From NCBI RefSeq assembly GCF_017358165.1, contig NZ_CP071446.1:1178001-1242000 (forward strand): a stretch of DNA of 64,000 nt, written 5' to 3'. Positions within the stretch are counted from its first letter, which is position 1. The number at the start of each line of letters is the position of its first letter. This DNA comes from Thermosipho ferrireducens. GTDB lineage: Bacteria > Thermotogota > Thermotogae > Thermotogales > Fervidobacteriaceae. The notes beneath the pieces were generated by a model that saw only the letters and a program-made list of their open reading frames with translations, was not told the origin of the DNA and did no database searches. The position numbers and the translations under genes are program-made. Shown here in pieces: positions 17,140 to 26,124 of the stretch.

Positions 17140-17416
17140 AAAATGCTGTAAAAATAGCCTGTATCCCGTACTTGGAATAAAACAGATATTTACAAGCTAC
17201 AACAATCCAAAAGGAAATGCCAATACGGAAAGATATTTCAGGACATACAAAGAAGAAGTAGCATGGGTATTAGATAATCCAGGTTACAAAGAGTTGTATG
17301 AGAAAACCAGGGCGTTTGAAAAGTTCTATAACGAAGAATATCCCCATAGTGCTTTAGGATACAAAAGTCCAAAGGAGGAATTCAAAGAAAGTATGAGTCT
17401 ATACAAAATTGCTTAA
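17140..17416 (+). pseudogene. C-terminal fragment of an IS3/IS481-type transposase
   Basis: The frame ending at 17416 encodes LGIKQIFTSYNNPKGNANTE, then YRTYKEE-like text and YNEEYPHSALGYKSPKEEF. This is the end of an rve-type integrase core, with the catalytic Glu in NANTE and the NxxxPHxxLGYxxP tail. The first ~200 residues of the transposase, including the first two catalytic Asp, are absent, so the element is inactive. A short possible terminal sequence (GTCCGGTTTTTCGGGG) lies just after the stop. It marks the right edge of the island. Confidence 0.75.
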
Positions 17417-17564
17417 TTTTTTGTCCGGTTTTTCGGGGAGCATTACATAATTTTGCTCAAAGGTTCATTTGCACATTAATATAAATATACATTTTCAATA
17501 CGTAAATTGGAAATTTGAATTCAATTGAGTTTAGTTAAAAGTGTGTTAGTTCTTTGTTTAATAA

Positions 17565-18935
17565 TTAGTATAGAAATTTTTCCATAGCATTTGCAGCTTT
17601 TTTTCCTGCACCCATTGCAAGAATTACAGTAGCAGAACCTGTTACTATATCTCCCCCTGCAAATACTTTTGGAAGACTTGTTTTACCATAATCATCTGCT
17701 TTTATGTAGCCCCATTTGTTTAATTCCAGACCTTCAAATTGTGAAAGAAGCAGTTTATTTGCCTGAGTTCCAATAGCCTCGATTGCCATATCTGCCTTTA
17801 TCACGAAATTACTTCCTTCTATTGGGATAGGTCTTCTTCTACCACTACTATCTGGTTCTCCAAGTTTCATTTTTATGCATTCGATTGCTACTAATCTTCC
17901 ATTGTTGCCAATATATCTTACAGGTTGAGTTAATGTCTGAAATTTTATTCCTTCTTCTTTAGCATGTTCAATTTCGGCTTTTCTTGCAGGCATTTCAACC
18001 TTACTTCTTCTATAAACAACAGTGACGTTTGCACCCAGTCTTAAAGCACTTCTTGCAGCATCCATTGCTGTGTTGCCACCACCTATTACTACTACGTTTT
18101 TGGCGAATTTTACCGGAGTATCTGCTTCTGGAAACTTATAGGCTTTCATAAGGTTGATTCGCGTTAAAAATTCGTTTGCAGAGTATACTCCATTTAGTTC
18201 TGTGCCATCTATTCCCATAAATTTTGGAGTTCCAGCACCAACTCCTATGAAAATAGCATCGTAAGTTTCAAGAAGTTCCATTGGATGAACAGCGAATCCG
18301 ACTGGAATATCAAGTTTTATATTTACTCCAAGCTTTTCAAGAAAGGCAACTTCTTTGTTTACAATAGCTTTGGGTAAACGAAATTCTGGAATTCCATAAA
18401 CTAACACTCCACCAGGAGTATGAAATACTTCGTATAAATCAACGACATAACCTCTTTTTGCCATTTCTGCAGCGTTTGTTAGACCTGCGGGGCCTGATCC
18501 AATGACGGCAATTTTTTTGTTTATTTTTCTTTCGATTGTAATTTTATCTTCTAAATTATTTTGCATAGCCCAATCTGCTACGAAACGCTCTAAATTGCCT
18601 ATTGAAATAGGTTTTCCTGCTTTGTTTAAAACGCATACACCTTCACACTGAACTTCCTGGGGACAAACTCGTCCACATACGGCAGGTAAAGAATTATAGC
18701 TTTTTAAAATTCTGTATGATTTTTCAAAATTTCTTTTTGAAATTTCTTTTATAAACCCAGGAATATCGATTCCTACTGGACATCCAGAAACGCATGTTGG
18801 AACTTTACATTGAAGGCATCTTTTGGCCTCTAAAATTGCCAGTTCTTCTGTATAACCTAACGAAACCTCTTCAAAATCTTTTGCCCTTTCTTCTGGTTTT
18901 CTTTCAACTGGAGGAATTCTATCTTTTACAGCCAT
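17565..18935 (-). CDS. nfnB: NADH-dependent ferredoxin:NADP+ oxidoreductase, large subunit NfnB
   Basis: 456 residues of the GltA/GltD flavoprotein family. The N-terminus has cysteine clusters for two [4Fe-4S] centres (CLQCKVPTCVSGCP and CGRVCPQEVQCEGVC). FAD-binding GSGPAGL lies near residue 145, and NADPH-binding VIGGGNTAMDAAR near 285, with the C-terminal GD(I/V)xxG FAD motif. Found alone it could be the small subunit of glutamate synthase. The neighbouring NfnA gene, overlapping by 10 bases, makes the electron-bifurcating complex the better call. NfnAB couples NADH and ferredoxin to NADPH formation in fermenting anaerobes. Confidence 0.9.
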   Translation of the reverse strand: MAVKDRIPPVERKPEERAKDFEEVSLGYTEELAILEAKRCLQCKVPTCVSGCPVGIDIPGFIKEISKRNFEKSYRILKSYNSLPAVCGRVCPQEVQCEGVCVLNKAGKPISIGNLERFVADWAMQNNLEDKITIERKINKKIAVIGSGPAGLTNAAEMAKRGYVVDLYEVFHTPGGVLVYGIPEFRLPKAIVNKEVAFLEKLGVNIKLDIPVGFAVHPMELLETYDAIFIGVGAGTPKFMGIDGTELNGVYSANEFLTRINLMKAYKFPEADTPVKFAKNVVVIGGGNTAMDAARSALRLGANVTVVYRRSKVEMPARKAEIEHAKEEGIKFQTLTQPVRYIGNNGRLVAIECIKMKLGEPDSSGRRRPIPIEGSNFVIKADMAIEAIGTQANKLLLSQFEGLELNKWGYIKADDYGKTSLPKVFAGGDIVTGSATVILAMGAGKKAANAMEKFLY

Positions 18936-19759
18936 GTTGGTTCACCAACCTTTTCAAGGTATCTTTCCAGGGCTAACTTTTCTTCTTCCCTGTATTGAGA
19001 TAATCTTATCATAAAACTGTCCCAGTTAACTAATCTACCGTCAAATTCGGGGCCATCAACGCATGTGTATTTCATCTCATTATTGATTAACACTCTGCAT
19101 CCGCCACACATACCTGTTCCATCTACCATTATTGCATTTAAAGATACCCATATTTTGAGGTTATTCTTTTTTGCAACCTCAGAACAGGCTTTCATCATTA
19201 AAGCAGGTCCAATTGCCCAGGCTATATCATATTGTTTTTCTTTTAGTAATTTATCCATTTTTTCATGTGCAAAGCCTTTATCGCCAAAACTTCCGTCGTC
19301 TGTAACATAATAAACATTTTTTGCATTTTCAAATTCATCTGTTAGAAAGAAAAATTCTCGACTTCTCGATGCTAATATAACATCTACGTCGTTACCGCTG
19401 GAAATCAACGCCTGTACAATGGGTATTATTGTTGCGATACCGACTCCCCCACCCACGACTAACACTTTTCCATAAAATTTTATTTCGCTGGGCATACCTA
19501 ACGGGCCAGAAATATCTGCTATTTTATCTCCAGGTTGAAGTTTGCAAAGTTCATATGTGCTTTTCCCAACTGCTTTTACTATAACTCTGAACTTGTTGTT
19601 ATTCACTCCTGCGATGGTTATTGGTATCCTTTCTCCTGAATCATGTGTTCTAAATATTACAAATTGTCCAGGTTTTGCTTTTTTCGCAATTAGCTCGTTC
19701 TTTATCCAGAACAAATGGACACCGTATGCTAATTTCTTTTTCTCAAGTATTTCATTCAT
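18926..19759 (-). CDS. nfnA: NADH-dependent ferredoxin:NADP+ oxidoreductase, small subunit NfnA
   Basis: 277 residues. A ferredoxin-reductase-like FAD domain (about 1-95, with the FAD-binding RIPITIAG segment) is followed by an NAD-binding domain (VLVVGGGVGIATIIPIV) and a C-terminal [2Fe-2S] cluster segment (GMCGGCRV and CVDGPEFDG). This is the NfnA/sulfide dehydrogenase beta architecture. Preceded by a G-rich Shine-Dalgarno stretch. It overlaps nfnB by 10 bases, so the subunits are co-translated. The complex is cytoplasmic. Confidence 0.9.
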   Translation of the reverse strand: MNEILEKKKLAYGVHLFWIKNELIAKKAKPGQFVIFRTHDSGERIPITIAGVNNNKFRVIVKAVGKSTYELCKLQPGDKIADISGPLGMPSEIKFYGKVLVVGGGVGIATIIPIVQALISSGNDVDVILASRSREFFFLTDEFENAKNVYYVTDDGSFGDKGFAHEKMDKLLKEKQYDIAWAIGPALMMKACSEVAKKNNLKIWVSLNAIMVDGTGMCGGCRVLINNEMKYTCVDGPEFDGRLVNWDSFMIRLSQYREEEKLALERYLEKVGEPTWL

Positions 19760-19774
19760 GCTATCCCCCCTGTT

Positions 19775-20623
19775 CTAATAAGTGGATGATTTACTTTTGA
19801 GTACTTTTGAAGCCAATTTTACGCAAAATTTCAAAGTTTCATTTATATCCCACCCTTTTATAACTCCATATATGTATCCAGCAGATACAGCATCTCCTGC
19901 TCCTGTTGTGTTTACAATATTTGTTTTTATTGCAGGTTGGTTGACACAAGTTCCATTTTTTTCTTTGAAAAGTATCCCTTTTTCTCCCATCTTTAGAAGT
20001 ACTCTGGGGGTGTATTTCAGGAATGAATTGATATTTCTATCTATATTATTGTGTTTAAAAATGCTGTTTATTTCTTCTTCATTTAATGAAACGCAGTCAA
20101 CTTTCCAGAGGTAATTTTTAAGCTTTTCAAATTGAGATGGTTCTGAGAGTTCAACGAACACTTTTGGAGCGGTTTGAATAACCGAAATTATTGTTTTTAC
20201 AGGTATGCCAGTTTGAACGTAAGTATATTTATTTAATGGCGGTATATCATCTGGAGTCAGGCATGCATTTGCTCCAAGATTGTGAAACATGGTATTTTTT
20301 CCATCTTTTTCTATTATAATGCTTGTCAGGGCTGTTGGTGCATCTTTTAATTTTGGAATATATTTTAAATTTTCTTTTGAAAGTAATTGCGATACTTTTT
20401 TTCCAAATGTATCGTTACCCAGAGCTGAAACTAATGCTACATTAATACCTAATTTTGATAAAAGTATAGCAACGTTTGTTGCTTTACCACCGGGTGATAC
20501 TGTAAACTCTTTAGCCACATGATTGGCTTCTTGAGTTATTTTTTCTACATAATAATATATGTCTAAGTTAGTTTTTCCAACACAAAAAACGTCAATCTCT
20601 TTTTCCGATTCTCTGTAATACAA
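19775..20623 (-). CDS. PfkB-family carbohydrate kinase
   Basis: 282 residues of the ribokinase/PfkB fold: VFCVGKTNLDIYY, the substrate-side SPGGKATNVAILLSKLG (typical GG motif near residue 45) and the ATP-site NTTGAGDAVSAGY with the catalytic Asp. The start is TTG (20623), giving a 32-base overlap with the upstream ROK kinase gene, hence translational coupling. Substrate cannot be fixed from the sequence; ribokinase-like sugars, tagatose- or fructose-type sugars are all possible. It lies directly before nfnA. Confidence 0.82.
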   Translation of the reverse strand: MYYRESEKEIDVFCVGKTNLDIYYYVEKITQEANHVAKEFTVSPGGKATNVAILLSKLGINVALVSALGNDTFGKKVSQLLSKENLKYIPKLKDAPTALTSIIIEKDGKNTMFHNLGANACLTPDDIPPLNKYTYVQTGIPVKTIISVIQTAPKVFVELSEPSQFEKLKNYLWKVDCVSLNEEEINSIFKHNNIDRNINSFLKYTPRVLLKMGEKGILFKEKNGTCVNQPAIKTNIVNTTGAGDAVSAGYIYGVIKGWDINETLKFCVKLASKVLKSKSSTY

Positions 20624-21533
20624 TTGAAGCTGCCCCCAATATACCAGCGTTTTCTACAAGAGGACTTTGCAAAATTTTGTATGAGTTTTTGAATGATGGC
20701 ATGACCAGTTCTTCCACTCTTTCTCTCAGTGGTTTAAATAAAATATCACCAGCTCTTGATATACCGCCTCCTATTATAATTACAGATGGGTTAAACGTGT
20801 GAATGAAACCGGTAATCCCTATGGCTAAAGCTTCTACTACTTCATTTATTATTTTGTTTGCAAGTCTATCACCGTTTTTTGCTGCGTCAAAGACAGATTT
20901 TGCGGTAATTTCATTTGCTTTGAATATCTCTGAATCGGGAAATTTTTTTCTTTTTTCTTTTGCCATTCGTATTATGCCAGTAGCAGAAGCGTATGCTTCC
21001 AAACATCCGTGATTACCACAACCACATAGTGGACCTTGAGGATTAATTATTACGTGTCCAAGTTCTCCGCCTATTCCATTTGAACCAGTTATTAAAATGT
21101 TGTGTGAAATTACACCGCCACCTACTCCCGTTCCAAGTGTAAGGGCTACTATATGTTCGTAACCCTGGCCAGCGCCAAACCATTTTTCTCCTAAAACGAA
21201 TGAATTCGCATCGTTTTCTATAAACACACTTTTATTCAGAATCCTGGAAAGCTCCGGGCCAAGAGGATAGTTATTCCAATCTGGAAAGTTTGGAGAAAAC
21301 CTTACTATTCCACGCTTTTTGTCAATTGATCCTGGTGAACCTATACCAACAGCGATATAATTTTCTCCTGCTGTAATTTTTTGTATAGCTTCTGCTATTC
21401 GTTTTAGAACGCTGTCTTTACCAGAAGTAACCTGAGTTTCTATTTCAGTTTTCCGTTTAATCTTTCCATTTAATGAGTCCACCAGGCCTACCTTTACAAA
21501 AGTTCCCCCGAGGTCTACTCCTACAATGTTCAC
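20592..21533 (-). CDS. glk: ROK-family sugar kinase, probable glucokinase
   Basis: 313 residues: ATP-binding VGVDLGGTFVKVGLVD at the N-terminus, ENDANSFVLGE with the catalytic Asp, and the ROK zinc motif CGCGNHGCLEAYAS. The length and lack of a DNA-binding domain indicate a kinase and not a ROK repressor. GTG start preceded by GGAGGGA. It should phosphorylate glucose in the cytoplasm at the head of glycolysis, though related hexoses (N-acetylmannosamine, allose) cannot be excluded. The PfkB kinase follows with overlap. Confidence 0.85.
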   Translation of the reverse strand: MNIVGVDLGGTFVKVGLVDSLNGKIKRKTEIETQVTSGKDSVLKRIAEAIQKITAGENYIAVGIGSPGSIDKKRGIVRFSPNFPDWNNYPLGPELSRILNKSVFIENDANSFVLGEKWFGAGQGYEHIVALTLGTGVGGGVISHNILITGSNGIGGELGHVIINPQGPLCGCGNHGCLEAYASATGIIRMAKEKRKKFPDSEIFKANEITAKSVFDAAKNGDRLANKIINEVVEALAIGITGFIHTFNPSVIIIGGGISRAGDILFKPLRERVEELVMPSFKNSYKILQSPLVENAGILGAASIVLQRIGKRD

Positions 21534-21565
21534 TAATTCATTCCCTCCTTTGTGTAGGTTATCTT

Positions 21566-21979
21566 TTAATATCCATAATTAACTATTGCACCAATTTTTG
21601 TTGGACTTGCTTCTATTTTAACGGTTATTATACCTTCCTGTTTATTATATTCTAAAGAAATAGAATCTATTCTGTAAACGCGATTAACTGTCTCATTTAA
21701 TGTTATGGTGGCATTGAAAGTGGCTGTTATAGTAGTCGTTGTTCCTGAATCATCGGAATGTATTTCATCCCATAGTCCAGCGTTATCTGTTAATATTTTT
21801 TTCCATATATTGGATACAGAATATATTTCAATTCTCTGTAAGTATGAGTCTATATTGTTATTTATACTTTGAGATATGTTTATACTTTCCCTTAAGATTG
21901 TACCAAGAAGAGTAGCAAATATTATAGAAATACTTAAAAGTGCCAATGCTAATGCAAGACTTATGATACCATTTTTCAC
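21566..21979 (-). CDS. Pilin-like envelope protein
   Basis: 137 residues. A short N-terminus (MKNG) leads into a long hydrophobic helix (IISLALALALLSISIIFATLL) and then a soluble, Thr-rich beta region. The shape is that of a type IV pilin or PilX-like minor pseudopilin, but the conserved Glu at position +5 is absent. It is the last of four such genes in a row. It could be a minor subunit or a simple anchored protein. Function inferred from context only. Confidence 0.5.
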   Translation of the reverse strand: MKNGIISLALALALLSISIIFATLLGTILRESINISQSINNNIDSYLQRIEIYSVSNIWKKILTDNAGLWDEIHSDDSGTTTTITATFNATITLNETVNRVYRIDSISLEYNKQEGIITVKIEASPTKIGAIVNYGY

Positions 21980-21988
21980 GTTATCACC

Positions 21989-22969
21989 TCAAAAATTTGG
22001 GAGCACAAACACTTTTTCTTTAAGTATTTGAAATGATTTTCCAGCCTGTTTCCATGGAGATTCCCATATTATTTTAAATTTTAATGCTCTAACTTTTTGT
22101 GGGCTAAAACCAGGTGGTGGATTAGTTTTTGCTTCACCGATTTCTATTTCTTTAAGTCCAGAATCCTGGTATAAAAGATATATCTGAAAATTTTCAACGT
22201 TATCTAACAGATCAGTAGTTATGGAACTGTTTAAAGTCGGTATATATCGCTCAAATATCACTTTACTGCTTCCAGGAATATATGTAATTCTTGTTTGTCT
22301 AAATAGTTCAAAGTAGTATTCCTGATTCAGGATTTTCAGAATATAAGGACCGGGGTTTTTTATTAAAATTGCATATTTATCGTTTCCAGAAAATTCCCCA
22401 ATTGTAAGACTGCTTGCCTCTCCTACATGTGTTACTGTACTAATCGGAACACCGTTTTCGTCTAAAATTGCTGTTATTCCTTTCCATTTTGTGCTAAAAC
22501 CCGGCGCATTGCTATCGTACTTTGTCATAGTAATAGCATATCCATAAAAATCAGTTGTTTTCGGTCCATCTATTATAGTATCATAAAGAGGATAGTATTT
22601 ATTGGCAGAACGTTGTAAAATGATATCCTGAGCTATTAAGTAGCTTACGTATAACGTTTTTGACGCGGGATCATAATCGATGCTTGACGCTATCCAACCA
22701 GTGTGATCAGTTATTTCCTGCGCATTTGTTAAGTTTTCGAGCAACACACCTCCGCTTCCAACCCATCTGAGTTCTTTTTCCAGAGTATCAAATAGAAAAT
22801 TTATATTATTCTCAGAATACAATCTTCGTAGATTTGTTTTCGAAATTTCATAGCTTTTAAGTGTGTTGTTTATAGAACTTGTTAATATTAAACCAAAAAT
22901 GGATATTATCATAAGAACAATCAAAAATTCTACAAAAGTATAACCTTCATTTGTTGACATACATATCAC
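21989..22969 (-). CDS. Prepilin-type pseudopilin (PulJ/PilW-like)
   Basis: 326 residues. The prepilin leader and helix MICMSTNEGYTFVEFLIVLMIISIFGLIL has the cleavage Gly-Tyr and Glu+5, followed by a long C-terminal globular domain. The size suits a PulJ/PilW-type minor pseudopilin. It overlaps the GspH-like gene by 4 bases. These would be cleaved by a prepilin peptidase, not in the window, and assembled into a type IV pilus or type II secretion-like fibre, which in Thermotogota could serve DNA uptake, adhesion or secretion. Confidence 0.75.
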   Translation of the reverse strand: MICMSTNEGYTFVEFLIVLMIISIFGLILTSSINNTLKSYEISKTNLRRLYSENNINFLFDTLEKELRWVGSGGVLLENLTNAQEITDHTGWIASSIDYDPASKTLYVSYLIAQDIILQRSANKYYPLYDTIIDGPKTTDFYGYAITMTKYDSNAPGFSTKWKGITAILDENGVPISTVTHVGEASSLTIGEFSGNDKYAILIKNPGPYILKILNQEYYFELFRQTRITYIPGSSKVIFERYIPTLNSSITTDLLDNVENFQIYLLYQDSGLKEIEIGEAKTNPPPGFSPQKVRALKFKIIWESPWKQAGKSFQILKEKVFVLPNF

Positions 22970-23457
22970 TCCGTAACAGGAAGACTGTTTATTATTTTTA
23001 TTATTTTTTGACTTCTACTATCTTTTACTTTAAACTCACAGTTTTGGTAACTTAAATCAAACTTGTAATTTCCAATGTATTTTGTGAAAATACCATCTAT
23101 TGCGTACATGTCATTTATTTCTGTTACAGAAATTCCATTAAAAATTATTTCTATGTTATCTGGTACTTTTATTTCCGTTATTATAGAGCTATCTGGTATA
23201 CCATCAAGGTTAGTGTCTTTGAATACACGAATCTTATGATTTTTATATTCAATTTTTATTGGCTGAGTATCTACGCTTTCTTTTCTTGCTAAAGAAAGAA
23301 GAAAGTATATATTTTCCTGTAAATTTATAAGCTTTGCTTCTGATGATAGACGGACAAATATTTCGTTGGCATTTAGAAAGAAAATTCCCGATATAATTGA
23401 AATTATCACCAATACTATAAGTATTTCAATAAGAGTAAAACCTTTTAATTTGCTCAC
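22966..23457 (-). CDS. Prepilin-type pseudopilin (GspH/FimT-like)
   Basis: 163 residues with a textbook prepilin start: MSKLKGFTLIEILIVLVIISIISG, cleavage after Gly and Glu at +5. The short soluble domain that follows, with DTNLDGIPDSS, is of GspH/FimT size. It overlaps genes on both sides by 4 bases, so the pseudopilins are one operon with fixed stoichiometry. Confidence 0.8.
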   Translation of the reverse strand: MSKLKGFTLIEILIVLVIISIISGIFFLNANEIFVRLSSEAKLINLQENIYFLLSLARKESVDTQPIKIEYKNHKIRVFKDTNLDGIPDSSIITEIKVPDNIEIIFNGISVTEINDMYAIDGIFTKYIGNYKFDLSYQNCEFKVKDSRSQKIIKIINSLPVTE

Positions 23458-23849
23458 TGTTCAGGAATCACCTCTGTTTCTATTTTGTATTTTCCATCTT
23501 CTGAGCGTATGGTTATTAAGATTCTTGTGATAGTGGATTTGGGAATAGCGCTATTTGGTAATCCATTTGTGTAAAGATCGTAATTTGTATCCACTATTTT
23601 CTGGTAACTTAGTATGTAATTTTGATCATTATAAAAGACAACTTCAGTAGAGCTTGCGGGTAAATCAGAAACATTGTACGTCATTATTTCCTCTGCTTTG
23701 TTTAGAAGTAGATCGGTGAAATTAAGTAATATGGAATCTTCTTTTGATTTTTTTAATAAAAAGTAAGAAGGCAGGAAAGCTATTCCAAAGGAAAAACTTA
23801 TAATCAAAATGGCAATTAATGCTTCAACTAATAACGAACCACTTTTCAA
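23454..23849 (-). CDS. Prepilin-type pseudopilin (PilV/GspI-like)
   Basis: 131 residues. MKSGSLLVEALIAILIISFSFGIAF has the short basic leader, Gly-Ser cleavage site and Glu+5 of minor pilins, followed by a small beta domain. The LLVEALIAI pattern is typical of PilV/GspI. It follows the FG-GAP protein gene by one base and overlaps the next pseudopilin by 4 bases. Confidence 0.75.
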   Translation of the reverse strand: MKSGSLLVEALIAILIISFSFGIAFLPSYFLLKKSKEDSILLNFTDLLLNKAEEIMTYNVSDLPASSTEVVFYNDQNYILSYQKIVDTNYDLYTNGLPNSAIPKSTITRILITIRSEDGKYKIETEVIPEQ

Positions 23850-23850
23850 A

Positions 23851-25602
23851 TTAATCTCCCCCTGAGTACCAGTAAATACTGCGTTCTGAGACCTGTGCAG
23901 AAGCCGTTTCCACCTCTATTTTGTACCATTCAATATGTGGAGAGTTGTTTTGGTCCTGTGGGATTAATTCTATAATAAGTTGTGGATCAGGTCTTGGCTT
24001 TGATAGTTGAATTGTTTCTGACTTCTCAACACCCACTTCTTGAATTTCAAATAGTATTGGATAATCTTCTGGGTCTAAACTTTGAGGATCTTTAATCCCA
24101 GTTTCAGAGTATCTTACTCTTATTGTGCCTCCTTCTTTGTTTGCGACTTTAAAAGTGATTTTAAAAGATTTTATAAAATTATCTTTTAATTCGGATAGAG
24201 GTATCCCAACTAACTCTGGTAATGGCGCTGAGACCATAACACCGTTTTCTAAAACGTAGGTGTTGTACGTTTCGGTTTTTATCATATAAAAACTTCCACT
24301 ATGATTTCCATCTGCAGCTATAAGATCAGGCATACCGTTTCCATCTAAATCTGCAAGGGTACCTGCATCAAAATCGTATGGAGGATTATTCTCCCACTCG
24401 TAACTCCCATGGACAAGCTCGATACTTTCGAATTTTGGAATATCATCCTGTGTAATTTCCGTGCCTTTAAAAACGTACACAGTTCCACCAAAGTCTTTAT
24501 CCTGTCTCCAGGCATCGGTGGCTACAAAAACATCTTTTAGTCCATCTTGATCAATATCAGCGATTTTAATAATTGTTGGTGCAAAAGAAGGTAAGCTACC
24601 AGGATCATCTCCAGTTACAATATCGCTGTTCAGAGTTCCATCAATCTTTACAATTGCAACCTTTTCAGATGGATCAAATGTTAAAGTTCCGTTGACCAAT
24701 TTACCAAAGTATATAAATACTCCCCGTTTATTAGTATGGCCAGCCACAATATCGACTATTCCATCATTATTTAAGTCTGCAACATCAAGCACCGCACCTC
24801 CTGAATAGGAAAATCCCTCAGGATCATTTTTATAACTTATATCAATATCTTCAAATAGCAGTTTTACAGTGGTATAAAAAAATCGATTTTTTCCTTGAGT
24901 TGGGTTATTTAACCATACCCATACTCTTCCAGCACGGTCAGAATAGATTATGTCGTCGTAATTATCGCCATTATAATCGTAAACTGCCATGGCCGTTACT
25001 GTCCAGTATGTGATAAAGTCAAAATCAACCCATATAAAGCTTGTTTTTACTTTATTTTTGTTCACGTTTATTACATCGTCAACATAAACTCCTGTTTTTA
25101 AAGAATTGTACAAAAACATATCGAGTTTTCCATCGTTGTCAAAGTCGTCAACGATAAAAGTTCCATCACCTACTGCAAAAAAATTTACACTTGTTAAATC
25201 AAATGTCTTTTTATCTTTGAATGTAATTTTTCCATCTTTATCGACACCTTTATTTTCTTTTATAATTAGCTTTCCATCGTAAGTAACAGAAATTATATCT
25301 GCCAAACCGTCGTTATTGTAATCTACTCCATAAGTTTGTGAAACATCTTTAAAAGCTCCAGAACTTGATTCGGCATTTATTGTTTCTACATCAAACTTTT
25401 GAAGAAGATATACCTTGTTATTTACAACGCGTGTGACAATATTTTTGGTGTAGACAAACCCCCAGGATTTTTCTGGATGTTGCTGATCAATGGGAAGAGT
25501 AGGATATGTGGCTGAAAAAGTATAAATAGTTTTTCCAGAAGTTAGTGTGATTACAAGGAAAAGCATCATTAAAATTGTTAAAAAAATATTTTTTTTATTC
25601 AT
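23851..25602 (-). CDS. Secreted FG-GAP/VCBS-repeat protein
   Basis: 583 residues with a signal peptide (MNKKNIFLTILMMLFLVITLTSG). Repeated Ca-binding loops of the form DxNxDGxxD are seen about six times: DYNNDGLADI, DFDNDGKLDM, DYNGDNYDDI, DLNNDGIVDI, DIDQDGLKDV and DLDGNGMPDL. This gives an integrin-like beta-propeller over residues 80-450, followed by a C-terminal beta domain. It resembles extracellular adhesins or PilY1-like tip proteins. Sitting immediately before four pilin-like genes, it is a candidate fibre-tip adhesin (inference). No enzymatic motif was found. Confidence 0.78.
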   Translation of the reverse strand: MNKKNIFLTILMMLFLVITLTSGKTIYTFSATYPTLPIDQQHPEKSWGFVYTKNIVTRVVNNKVYLLQKFDVETINAESSSGAFKDVSQTYGVDYNNDGLADIISVTYDGKLIIKENKGVDKDGKITFKDKKTFDLTSVNFFAVGDGTFIVDDFDNDGKLDMFLYNSLKTGVYVDDVINVNKNKVKTSFIWVDFDFITYWTVTAMAVYDYNGDNYDDIIYSDRAGRVWVWLNNPTQGKNRFFYTTVKLLFEDIDISYKNDPEGFSYSGGAVLDVADLNNDGIVDIVAGHTNKRGVFIYFGKLVNGTLTFDPSEKVAIVKIDGTLNSDIVTGDDPGSLPSFAPTIIKIADIDQDGLKDVFVATDAWRQDKDFGGTVYVFKGTEITQDDIPKFESIELVHGSYEWENNPPYDFDAGTLADLDGNGMPDLIAADGNHSGSFYMIKTETYNTYVLENGVMVSAPLPELVGIPLSELKDNFIKSFKITFKVANKEGGTIRVRYSETGIKDPQSLDPEDYPILFEIQEVGVEKSETIQLSKPRPDPQLIIELIPQDQNNSPHIEWYKIEVETASAQVSERSIYWYSGGD

Positions 25603-25603
25603 A

Positions 25604-26119
25604 TTATGAGCCCCCTATCACAGCTTGCCATTTTTCTATTTCTTTTTGAATCTCGTCACTTGTAGGAGTTCTTCCATTCTTTTTCTTGAAATAATTGATA
25701 AATAAATTTACAATCAGTCTTTCATCAAGTGCAATTTCTTTAAAACTTCCGTTATCATTATGCTGATTATAATTATTCAAATAATTGTTCAATAATTCTT
25801 CGTATCTTCTGGCTGCCAGATCAGTTTCAAATTTTTCAGGGGTTGGGCGAATTTTGTAAACAACACCTTTTTTATAAGAGGTTGATAAATTTTGTGTGGT
25901 AGTTTCCTGAGTATTAGTAGAAACCTCTGAAATCTCAGATTGTACATTTTCTGACTGTGATATTTGAGAATCTTTTCCTTGAAGCTGTACATTTTTTTGA
26001 AGATTTTCCTGGATTTCTTTTGAAAAAGTAGGTTCATTTTTTGAGCTTATATAGAAAATGATAATACCAACGAGTATGATTCCAAGTCCTATTGCCAGTG
26101 TCAAAAAAATTTTTTTCAT
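25604..26119 (-). CDS. Membrane-anchored hypothetical protein
   Basis: 171 residues from ATG 26119, which has AAAGAGGTG just upstream; a frame extending to 26257 overlaps the upstream gene and is rejected. It has one N-terminal transmembrane helix (KKIFLTLAIGLGIILVGIIIFYI), a ~60-residue Gln/Ser/Thr-rich linker, then a helical region containing RRYEELLNNYLNNYN. I do not recognise the family. Its position at the head of the FG-GAP/pseudopilin genes suggests a role in that assembly, perhaps as an inner-membrane tether. Confidence 0.6.
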   Translation of the reverse strand: MKKIFLTLAIGLGIILVGIIIFYISSKNEPTFSKEIQENLQKNVQLQGKDSQISQSENVQSEISEVSTNTQETTTQNLSTSYKKGVVYKIRPTPEKFETDLAARRYEELLNNYLNNYNQHNDNGSFKEIALDERLIVNLFINYFKKKNGRTPTSDEIQKEIEKWQAVIGGS

Positions 26120-26124
26120 AATAT

